Source of the DNA: Amycolatopsis pretoriensis
GTDB lineage: Bacteria; Actinomycetota; Actinomycetes; Mycobacteriales; Pseudonocardiaceae
Length of the DNA stretch: 64,000 bases
Assembly (NCBI RefSeq): GCF_900107925.1
Contig: NZ_FNUJ01000017.1
Span: 55,466-119,465 of the forward strand
Reading direction: 5' to 3'
The notes beneath the pieces are model-generated. The model saw nothing but the letters and a program-made list of their open reading frames with translations. It had not been told where the DNA came from and did not search any database. How positions within the stretch are numbered: the first letter of the stretch is position 1; each line of letters opens with the position of its first letter. Below, one piece after another: positions 16,668 through 24,033 of the stretch. The position numbers and the translations under genes are program-made.

Positions 16668-18328
16668 GCGAGCGCGTCGCTCGTCGCGAGGGTTTTGCCC
16701 CGGCGGTCCCGGACGTGGACGGCGAGGTCCTTGTACTTGTCGCGCAGGAACCGCTTGAGCGACTTCCCGGTCACGCCGAGCGGGAAGTCCTCGTCGCCGG
16801 TGGCGACCTCGACGACCGACAGCTCGGGTTTCCCGTTGGCGCGCAGGGCTTCGTTGGCCGCGAACAGCACCTTCTCGGCGTCCACGTCCCGGCCGGTCAC
16901 GACGGCCACGGCCACCTTTTCGCCGCCGTAACCGCCGGCGACGACGGTGCAGTCCTCGACGCCGGCGACCTCGTTGAGGATCAGTTCCTCCATCAGCACC
17001 GAGTAACCGGGGCCGTCGGCGGTGTGCACGACGTCGACCGCGCGGTCGACCTGGTAGAAGTTGCCCTCTTCGTCGCGGTAGGCGACGTCCCCGGTCAGCC
17101 AGTAGCCGGCGAGCTTGCTGCGGTAGTAGGTGTCCTGGTTGCCCCAGTAGCCCACGGTCATCGACGGCGGTTTCGCGCCGAGGAAGCCGTACTCGTAGGG
17201 CTCGGCGAGCGTGCCGTTCTCCCGCACGATGGCGACTTCGGCGAAGCCGACCGACTTGCCGACGCAGCGGTCGTTGCGCTCGGTCGCGAGGGTGCGCGGC
17301 TGCATGAGCACGCCCCAGCCGAGTTCGGTGGTGCCGAGCCGGTCCAGGAACGCGGCCGGCGGCCGTTCGGGCGACCGGCGGCCGAGGATGTTCTTCAGGT
17401 GCCGCTCGTGGATGGCGTCCGCCATGGACACCCAGATGTTGACCGAGTCGAGCGCGCCCGGCGGCGTCTCGATTGCGGCGAGCTCCGGGTAGGCGTGCCC
17501 GAAGGCCATCACCATCGTCGGCTGGTGCTCCTCGACGGCGTCGGCGAGTTCGGCGCCGGAGACGTCGCGGTGCACGACCATCGGCTGGCCGCCCAGCACG
17601 GCGTAGGCGTTGAACGACACACATCCTTGGTGCGACTGCGGAAGCGTGTTGAGGATGAGCGCGTCCGGCTCTTCCTGGTAGTTCACCGCACGCCACTTCG
17701 GACCGTCCAAAATGGTCTTGTGCGTGTGGATCACGGGCTTGGGCAGGCCGGTGGTGCCGGAGGAGTGCATGAGACCGACGGGGTCGTCCGGGTGGTGGCG
17801 GAACCGGGCGGCGTCCGGCAGGACGGCCGGCGGCGGACCGGTCTGGTCGGTGTGGACCCACTTCAGGTTCAGCCGGTCGAGGTCCGGGGCGATCCGGGCG
17901 AGGCGTTCGGCGTCGGTGTAGAGGCCGGTGGCCCCGCTGCGCTCGATCAGGGCGACGGCGCTGTCCCGCTTCGCGTTGCTGTTGATCAGCATGGAGATCG
18001 CGCCGATCTGCGCGAGCGCCGAGAGGTGCAGGAAGTACTGGATGGAGTCCGGCGGGAAGACCGCGACCCGGTCGTGCGGGCGGACGCCCCGCTCCAGGTA
18101 CCAGACCGACCAGCTCTGCACGAGGTGGTCGAGGTCCCGCAGGCTGAACCGGTGCTTGGTGCCGCCGTCGGTGTAGGGGATCGGCGTCAGCGAGTGGATG
18201 AAGGGCTCGTCCGGGAAGGGGTTGAGCTCGAGCATCGCGGGCAGCAGGTTTCCCCCGCCGATGCTCGGATCGGCGAGCACCCGGGCACGCAGCTCGGGGC
18301 TCAGGACGGTCTTGTGCGTGAACTCCAT
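16664..18328 (-). CDS. ANL superfamily adenylate-forming ligase, candidate CreM-like diazotase or arylate-CoA ligase
   Basis: 554 residues. Adenylation motifs: MHSSGTTGLPKPVIHTHK (P-loop at 189-197), a YWLTGDVAYRDEEG block with the ribose-binding Asp, and a C-terminal GVTGKSLKRFLRDKYKDL with the mobile-domain lysine. Family members activate carboxylates with ATP. A small group, CreM in cremeomycin synthesis, instead uses ATP and nitrous acid to diazotise an aromatic amine. Presence of the CreE/CreD-like pair in the same operon makes that role plausible; an aryl-CoA ligase is the alternative. First gene of the operon, next to a SARP-type repeat. Confidence 0.8.
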   Translation of the reverse strand: MEFTHKTVLSPELRARVLADPSIGGGNLLPAMLELNPFPDEPFIHSLTPIPYTDGGTKHRFSLRDLDHLVQSWSVWYLERGVRPHDRVAVFPPDSIQYFLHLSALAQIGAISMLINSNAKRDSAVALIERSGATGLYTDAERLARIAPDLDRLNLKWVHTDQTGPPPAVLPDAARFRHHPDDPVGLMHSSGTTGLPKPVIHTHKTILDGPKWRAVNYQEEPDALILNTLPQSHQGCVSFNAYAVLGGQPMVVHRDVSGAELADAVEEHQPTMVMAFGHAYPELAAIETPPGALDSVNIWVSMADAIHERHLKNILGRRSPERPPAAFLDRLGTTELGWGVLMQPRTLATERNDRCVGKSVGFAEVAIVRENGTLAEPYEYGFLGAKPPSMTVGYWGNQDTYYRSKLAGYWLTGDVAYRDEEGNFYQVDRAVDVVHTADGPGYSVLMEELILNEVAGVEDCTVVAGGYGGEKVAVAVVTGRDVDAEKVLFAANEALRANGKPELSVVEVATGDEDFPLGVTGKSLKRFLRDKYKDLAVHVRDRRGKTLATSDALA

Positions 18329-18389
18329 GGCATCACTTTCTGCTGCGGGACCGCGGCTTTTGCTCCTGGTACCGAGGATGCCGGGCCCG

Positions 18390-18430
18390 GCCATCGGCGC
18401 GGCCTTGCCGGTGCATCGGCCCTGCATCGG
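18390..18430 (-). promoter_or_regulatory. Candidate SARP-binding direct repeats upstream of the cluster operon
   Basis: The plus-strand octamer TGCATCGG occurs at 18412-18419 and again at 18423-18430, exactly 11 bp apart, and a related GCCATCGG occurs at 18390-18397, 22 bp (two periods) away. Heptamer repeats with 11-bp spacing are the usual binding pattern of SARP regulators. The site lies 60-100 bases upstream of the first operon gene and follows the AfsR-type regulator gene on the same strand. Confidence 0.55.
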
Positions 18431-18490
18431 GGCGGATGCATTGCGCGGCAAGGGTTTGCGGTGCGTGCCCGAGTTGTCACAGAAGGACAG

Positions 18491-18516
18491 AAAAACCCCG
18501 CGGCTCGCGCGGGGTT
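18491..18516 (-). terminator. Rho-independent terminator of the AfsR-type gene
   Basis: Arms 18494-18502 and 18508-18516 are perfect complements with a 5-base loop. Read on the minus strand, the stem is followed directly by TTTTTCT. It lies 17 bases after the regulator's stop codon and separates the regulator transcript from the biosynthetic operon. Confidence 0.8.
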
Positions 18517-18532
18517 CTCCGGTGGACCGGGA

Positions 18533-20347
18533 TCAGCCGAGGCTGCACTCCAGCTCGCCGACCGAGGGCAGCGCCCGGCCGAACGTCGACAGCAGCGCCT
18601 CGTGCTCCTCCCCCTTCGCCCGGGCGTGTTCCCGGACCAGGGCGTGGAAGTGGTACCGCCCCGCCGTCCGCTGCCGCAGCACGTGCGCGTCGAACAGCTC
18701 CTCCAGCACCCGCTCGACCGCCGGCCCCGGCTGGTTCACCAGCAGCGCCGCGTCGGTCGCGTCGAACTCCTCGCCGGCGAACGCCCCCAGCGCCCGGAAC
18801 AGCCGGCGCTGCGCAGCCGTCAACCGCTCGTACGACACCTCGAAGCGCGACACCACACTCCGGTCCTCCAGGCTCAGCTCGGACAGCCGCTGCCCGCGGT
18901 CGCGCAAGCGGAACGCCAAGTCCTCCAAGGACCACGCGGGCCGGTTGTGGAAGCGGCACGCGGCGATCGTGATCGCCAGCGGCAGGTTCCCGCACAGCGC
19001 CACGATCTCCGCGACCGCGTCCGGCCGGGCGGCGGTCCGCTCCGGGCCGGCGATCCGGGTGAACAGCGCGGCCGCGTCCGACGACGGGAAGACGTCCAGG
19101 GAGCGGGACGTCACCCCGTCGAGCCCCGCCAGGCGACGGCGGCTGGTGATGATCACCTGCGCCTTGCCCGTGCCGGGCAGCAGCGGGCGGACCTGCCGCG
19201 CGTCGAGCGCGTTGTCCAGCACCACCAGGACGCGCCGCTCGGCGACCTCCGCGCGCCAGCGGGCCGCGCGCTGCCGGGCGTCGCGGGGGATCCGGGACGG
19301 CGGGAGCCCGAAGTCCAGCAGCAGCCGCTCCAGCGCCGCGTCCGGTTCGAGCGGCGCCTGGTCGGCGGTGTGCCCGTGCAGGTCGATGTAGAGGTGGCCC
19401 TCGGGGTACCGGTGCGCGAGCTGGTGGGCGAGCCGGACCGCCAGCGTCGTCTTGCCGGACCCGGCCATCCCGTCGACGGCCAGGATGCTCAACGCGGTCC
19501 CGGCGGGCCGGCTGCCGGCCAGGAACCGCAGCTCCTCGGCGCGGCCGGTGAAGTGCGCGGTGTCGTAGGGCAGGAACGAGCGGCCGGCCGCGGGCTCGGC
19601 CGGCCGCCGCTTCGGCGGGTCGTCGCGCAGGATCCGTTCGTACAGCTCGCGGATGCTCGCCCCCGGGTCGACGCCCAGCTCGTCGCGCAGCATCCGCCGG
19701 CCCTGTTCGTAGGCGTTGAGCGCGTCGGCCGTCCGGCCGCACCGGTGCAGCGCCAGCATCAGCAGCTTGCGGGTCTCCTCGCGCAGCGGGTGCCGCGAGA
19801 CGAGCTCGCCGAGCTGCGGGACGAGCGACGACGCCTCGCCGGCGTCCAGGCGCAGCCCGATGAGCCGTTCGGTCGCGGTCAACCGGTTCTCCTCGAACCG
19901 CGCGGCGACGATCTCGAACACCGGGCTGTTCAACCCGGACAGTGCGGGGCCGTTCCACAGCGCGAGCGCCGCCTCCAGGTGCTCGACGGCCGCGGTGGCC
20001 CGCCCGGCCGCGGCCGCCGCCGAGGCCGACCCGACCAGCGCGGTGAACCGGTGCGCGTCGACGTCCTGGGGGTCGGCGGTGATCCGGTAGCCGGGACCGT
20101 CCTTGACCACGAGGTGCTTGGCCGCCCCGAAGCTGCGTCTCAGCGCGGCGACCGCGTTGTGCAGCTGTCTTCGCGCGGTCACCGGCGGCTCACCGTCCCA
20201 CATGGCCTCCAGCAGCCGGTCGGCGCCGACGACCTTGTTCACGCTCAGCAGCAGCATCACCAGCAGCCGCTGCTGGCGCAGACCGCCGAGGTCCACCCGC
20301 TCCCCGTCACGCTGGACCCGCAGGGTGCCGAGCAACTCGAAGTACAT
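18533..20347 (-). CDS. AfsR/SARP-type transcriptional regulator with BTAD and NB-ARC ATPase domains
   Basis: 604 residues. Residues 1-90: OmpR-like DNA-binding domain (LRQQRLLVMLLLSVNKVV, HNAVAALRRSFG); about 95-240: bacterial transcriptional activation domain ending in LRDELGVDPGASIRELYERIL; about 255-520: NB-ARC with Walker A GMAGSGKTTLA and VLVVLDNALD Walker B-like; then a winged-helix tail. It lacks the long TPR tail of full AfsR. Start ATG has GGGGAGGAT just upstream. Located at the head of the cluster on the same strand, it is the probable pathway-specific activator, acting at the 11-bp repeats upstream of the ligase gene. Confidence 0.92.
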   Translation of the reverse strand: MYFELLGTLRVQRDGERVDLGGLRQQRLLVMLLLSVNKVVGADRLLEAMWDGEPPVTARRQLHNAVAALRRSFGAAKHLVVKDGPGYRITADPQDVDAHRFTALVGSASAAAAAGRATAAVEHLEAALALWNGPALSGLNSPVFEIVAARFEENRLTATERLIGLRLDAGEASSLVPQLGELVSRHPLREETRKLLMLALHRCGRTADALNAYEQGRRMLRDELGVDPGASIRELYERILRDDPPKRRPAEPAAGRSFLPYDTAHFTGRAEELRFLAGSRPAGTALSILAVDGMAGSGKTTLAVRLAHQLAHRYPEGHLYIDLHGHTADQAPLEPDAALERLLLDFGLPPSRIPRDARQRAARWRAEVAERRVLVVLDNALDARQVRPLLPGTGKAQVIITSRRRLAGLDGVTSRSLDVFPSSDAAALFTRIAGPERTAARPDAVAEIVALCGNLPLAITIAACRFHNRPAWSLEDLAFRLRDRGQRLSELSLEDRSVVSRFEVSYERLTAAQRRLFRALGAFAGEEFDATDAALLVNQPGPAVERVLEELFDAHVLRQRTAGRYHFHALVREHARAKGEEHEALLSTFGRALPSVGELECSLG

Positions 20348-20612
20348 GCGATCCTCCCCACCGTACGCGGGCGGCTACCGTTCGCAGCGGTCACCGCCGA
20401 ACTCGGGAAACATAGCCGAGAAATGCGCTCGGCAGGACGGAACAACCGACAGGGTGTTTTCGCCACGGTACCGCCGGGAATGATCGACTCGGTCCGTACA
20501 CGAATCGTCGCAATTGGCCGACGAATATGTCCGACACGATAGCGGCGGGTTCGGTGTGTGGTTTTTTCATAGCCCGTTCGGTGACGGCACAAATCACCGC
20601 GCGGGCGAATGC
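20348..20612. other. Spacer holding the AfsR-type gene promoter
   Basis: No convincing gene. It is less GC-rich than its surroundings and contains the upstream region of the AfsR-type gene and the 3' flank of larE. No repeat matching the 11-bp SARP site was seen here. Confidence 0.5.
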
Positions 20613-21437
20613 CTACGGCGGTGGCGCGAGTGCGGGGGCCCGGTAGGCGCCGACCTCACCGGGGCCGGTCAGCCCGAGGCCGGCGAGCTCGCCGACCACG
20701 GCCGCGGCGAGCCCCGGCCGCGTTGCGACAGCCACGTGCGCAGGGCCATCCACCTCCACCCGGAATCCCCGGCCGAGCAAGCGGACGCGCAGGTCCCGAG
20801 GGCGGATCCCCGCCTCGGCCAGCCGCGCGCCCACCGCGATCTCGGCGCGTTCCACCAACCCCAACCTTCCTAAAGAGACGGGCACCCCCACGGAGATACG
20901 TGAGGCCAGGCAAGGTGTCGACGGCTTGTCCGCCACGGGCAGCGACCACGCGGCCGCGAGCGCCCTGACCTCGGCTTTTCCCAGCCCCGCCGCGGCCAGC
21001 GGCTCGACGACGCGCAGCTCGCGGGCCGCGCGCAGGCCGGGGCGGTGCAGGGCGCGGTGGTCGTCGGCGTGCGTGCCGGTCGCCACGTGCGCGAACCCGC
21101 GCCGCAGCGCGAGCGCGCCGATCGCGTCCAGCACCGTGCGCTTGCAGAAGTAGCAGCGGTCGCCGGCGTTGTCCCGGTACCCGGGAACGGCGAGCTCACC
21201 GGTCGCGACCTCGGCGAGCTCGACGCCGAGGCCGGCCGCGATCCCCCGCGCCGCAGCGAGTTCCGCCCGTGCGAGGCTCGGCGAGTCGGCGATCGCGGCC
21301 AGCACGCGGTCGCCGGGCAGCGCCCGCGCGGCCGCGGCCAGCACGAGCGCCGAGTCGACCCCGCCGGAGAACGCGACGGCGACGGCGCCGAGCTCCCGGA
21401 CCCGGGCGAGCAGGCGGTCTTCGATTCCGGTCTCCAT
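20613..21437 (-). CDS. larE: ATP-dependent sacrificial sulfur transferase LarE
   Basis: 274 residues from ATG 21437. Adds sulfur to the pyridinium dicarboxylate adenylate in synthesis of the nickel-pincer (NPN) cofactor. The PP-loop SGGVDS is at 24-29 and the Cys of KPSTPCLASR falls at position 176, the position of the sacrificial cysteine in Lactobacillus plantarum LarE, so this is the one-use cysteine type. An RCYFCKR pair is also present. Divergent from larB with a 186-base shared promoter region. A longer start upstream is possible but has no better ribosome site. Confidence 0.92.
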   Translation of the reverse strand: METGIEDRLLARVRELGAVAVAFSGGVDSALVLAAAARALPGDRVLAAIADSPSLARAELAAARGIAAGLGVELAEVATGELAVPGYRDNAGDRCYFCKRTVLDAIGALALRRGFAHVATGTHADDHRALHRPGLRAARELRVVEPLAAAGLGKAEVRALAAAWSLPVADKPSTPCLASRISVGVPVSLGRLGLVERAEIAVGARLAEAGIRPRDLRVRLLGRGFRVEVDGPAHVAVATRPGLAAAVVGELAGLGLTGPGEVGAYRAPALAPPP

Positions 21438-21623
21438 TACGGCGACCCCGCTGGTGGCGCGGTCACGGTGCGCGTATTTCGGCAAAAGAACAGCACTTGT
21501 CCTCCGCTCGAGGCGTGTTGCGTGCGGTAAGTCGATCGCGGCGGGTCCACCCAGTCAACCCATTGCCGTATTCGTGCGCTATCCCCCGGGAGCAGTTTAC
21601 ATACGACGCGCGAGAAGGCTAAC

Positions 21624-22325
21624 GTGTCGAAGGTGGTATCGACTGGGGTTACGGCGGCGACCGCCGATCTGGGCTTTGCGCGATTGGACCTCGACCGGGC
21701 CGCCCGGACCGGCGACCCGGAAGTGGTGTTCGGCGCGGGGAAGACGCCGGAGCAGATCGCGGCGGCGCTCGCGCGGCTGCACGAGGCCCATCCCGGCCGC
21801 GCGGTGCTCGCCACCCGCGTCGGCGAAGAGGCGCGCGCCCTGTGCCGGGATCGCTTGCCCGGCGCGGACATCGACGACGCCGGCCGGACGGTGACGCTCG
21901 GAACCGTACCGCCGCCGCGCGGCACGGTGGCCGTCGTGTGCGCCGGGACGTCGGACCTGCCGGTCGCGCGGGAGTGCGCCACGACGGTCGCGGTCTTCGG
22001 CGCGGAGCCGGACCTCGTGGTCGACGTCGGCGTGGCCGGGCTGCACCGGCTGCTGGCCGAACGCGACCGGATCGCGGCGGCCGACGCCGTCGTGGCGATC
22101 GCCGGCATGGAGGCCGCGCTGCCGACCGTCCTCGGTGGACTGTGCGGGAAGCCGCTGATCGCGGTGCCGACGAGCGTCGGCTACGGCTGGCACCTCGAGG
22201 GCCTGACCGCGTTCCTGACCATGTTGAACAGCTGCGCCCCCGGCGTGGTGACGGTCAACATCGACAACGGCTTCGGCGCGGGCGTCGCCGCGGCCCGCGT
22301 CGCCCGGCAGTCGGTGGCGCCGTGA
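21624..22325 (+). CDS. larB: Pyridinium-3,5-biscarboxylic acid mononucleotide synthase LarB
   Basis: 233 residues. Carboxylates and hydrolyses nicotinic acid adenine dinucleotide to start NPN cofactor synthesis. The PurE-like C-terminal half carries VAVVCAGTSDLPVARE, ADAVVAIAGMEAALPTVLGGL and KPLIAVPTSVGYG, typical of LarB. GTG start with GAGAAGG upstream. The stop overlaps the larC start as GTGA, so larBC are coupled. No lactate racemase gene (larA) occurs in the window. Confidence 0.93.
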   Translation: MSKVVSTGVTAATADLGFARLDLDRAARTGDPEVVFGAGKTPEQIAAALARLHEAHPGRAVLATRVGEEARALCRDRLPGADIDDAGRTVTLGTVPPPRGTVAVVCAGTSDLPVARECATTVAVFGAEPDLVVDVGVAGLHRLLAERDRIAAADAVVAIAGMEAALPTVLGGLCGKPLIAVPTSVGYGWHLEGLTAFLTMLNSCAPGVVTVNIDNGFGAGVAAARVARQSVAP

Positions 22326-23503
22326 CGGTCGCGTGGATCGACGCGGGCAACGGCTGCGCCGGCGACATGCTGCTCGCGGCGCTGGTCGACGCGGGCGCGG
22401 ACTTCGACGCGATCACCGAAGGCCTGGCCGGGCTGGGCGTCGACGGCATCCGGCTGACCGAACAGGTGGTGCGGCGCCACGGCCTGCGGGCGCGGCACGT
22501 CGTCGTCGACGCTCCCGAGACGCGGCACGCCCGGCACCTCCCGGAGATCCTCGGCCTGATCTCCGCCGCCGCGCTGCCCGACGCCGTGAAAGCCTTTGCC
22601 ACCAAGGTGTTCGACCGGCTGGCGGACGCCGAAGCGGCCGTGCACGGCATCGGCCGCGACCACGTGCACTTCCACGAAGTCGGCGCGCTGGACGCGATCG
22701 CCGACATCGTCGGGTGCGCCGTCGGCCTGGACGCGCTCGGCCTGCTGGCCGCGACCGTGACGGTCTCGCCGATCGCCGTCGGGGCCGGCACGGTGTCCGC
22801 GGCGCACGGCCGGCTGACCGTGCCGCCGCCCGCGGTGCTCGCGCTGCTCACCGACGCGGGCGCGCCGGTCGCCGCGCACCCGGCGGCGCGGGAGCTGTGC
22901 ACCCCCACGGGCGCCGCCCTGCTGGTCACGCTGGCCGGCGCCTACGGCCCGATGCCGGCGTGCGTACCGGTCAAGGTCGGCGTCGGCGCGGGCACGGCCG
23001 ATCCCCCCGGGCACGCGAACATCGTCCGGGTCGTCGTCGGTGCGGCCTCGGAAGAACGAGCGTGGGTGCGCGCGAAGATGACCGTCGTCGAGACGACGGT
23101 CGACGACCTCGACCCCCGGTTGTGGCCCGAGGTCCTGGCGGCTCTGCGCGGCGCGGGTGCCGCGGACGCGTGGTGCGCCCCGGTGACGGCGCCGAAGGGC
23201 CGCCCGGGCATGGTCTTGACGGCACTGTCAGCCGATGACCGCGTCGACGGCGTCTGTGCGGCGGTGTTCGCCCACACGTCGACGCTGGGCGTACGGCTGT
23301 CCCCCGTCGAGCGGCGGTCCCTGCCGCGTGACCGGGTGACCGTCGACTACCGCGGGCACGAGGTGAGTGTGAAGCGCGGCTTCCTGAACGGGTCGGTCGT
23401 CACCGCGCAGCCGGAGTACGAGGAGGTCAAGGCCGCCGCGGACGCCACCGGGCAGCCGCTGCGCCGGGTGCTGGAGGAGGTGCGCGCGGCCGTCGAGGCG
23501 TGA
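22322..23503 (+). CDS. larC: Nickel-insertion protein LarC
   Basis: 393 residues. Cyclometallase that inserts nickel into the NPN precursor, using CTP in the studied enzyme. N-terminal WIDAGNGCAGDMLLAALVDAG, the HVHFHEVGALDAIADIVG histidine-rich block, the TPTGAALL segment and a C-terminal KRGFLNGSVVTAQPEYE are family hallmarks. Here it is one uninterrupted ORF; in L. plantarum it is split by a programmed frameshift. Co-operonic with larB. Confidence 0.93.
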   Translation: MTVAWIDAGNGCAGDMLLAALVDAGADFDAITEGLAGLGVDGIRLTEQVVRRHGLRARHVVVDAPETRHARHLPEILGLISAAALPDAVKAFATKVFDRLADAEAAVHGIGRDHVHFHEVGALDAIADIVGCAVGLDALGLLAATVTVSPIAVGAGTVSAAHGRLTVPPPAVLALLTDAGAPVAAHPAARELCTPTGAALLVTLAGAYGPMPACVPVKVGVGAGTADPPGHANIVRVVVGAASEERAWVRAKMTVVETTVDDLDPRLWPEVLAALRGAGAADAWCAPVTAPKGRPGMVLTALSADDRVDGVCAAVFAHTSTLGVRLSPVERRSLPRDRVTVDYRGHEVSVKRGFLNGSVVTAQPEYEEVKAAADATGQPLRRVLEEVRAAVEA

Positions 23504-23562
23504 GCCGTTTGTCCGCGCCCCCGCCGGGTAGCCACGCGGCTACCCACTCATGCGGAGGTGTC

Positions 23563-24033
23563 ATGGCAACGGAAATCCGGTCGCGGCGGAGCACGGCGCG
23601 AACCGCGGCCCTGGTGGTCGGGATCGCGTTCCTGGTGGTGGGGGTGCTCGGGTTCGTGCCGGGGATCACCGCCGGCTACGGCGACCTGCACTTCGCCGGG
23701 CACGAGTCGGGGGCGCGGCTGTTCGGCGTGTTCACCGTTTCCGTGCTGCACAACCTGGTCCACCTGCTGTTCGGTGTGCTCGGCGTGCTGGCCGCGCGGA
23801 GCAACGGCGGGTCGCGGGCCTTCCTCATGATCGGCGGCGGGATCTACGTCCTGCTCTTCGTGTTCGGGCTGGCGATGAACCACGACACCCCGGCCAACTT
23901 CATCCCGGTCGACGACGCCGACGACTGGCTGCACCTCGGCCTCGGCGTCGCGATGATCGCGCTCGGCATCGCCACGACGGCCGTCGACCGCCGCCGCGGC
24001 GAGTACCCGGAACCGGAGATCCAGGGGCACTGA
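23563..24033 (+). CDS. DUF4383 domain-containing membrane protein
   Basis: 156 residues with four predicted transmembrane helices at roughly 14-36, 58-78, 87-106 and 121-142; the central VLHNLVHLLFGVLGVLAAR is typical of DUF4383. ATG preceded by GGAGGTG. Function unknown; such proteins are widespread actinobacterial membrane proteins. Its TGA abuts the stop of the converging molybdenum-enzyme gene with no spacer. Confidence 0.88.
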   Translation: MATEIRSRRSTARTAALVVGIAFLVVGVLGFVPGITAGYGDLHFAGHESGARLFGVFTVSVLHNLVHLLFGVLGVLAARSNGGSRAFLMIGGGIYVLLFVFGLAMNHDTPANFIPVDDADDWLHLGLGVAMIALGIATTAVDRRRGEYPEPEIQGH

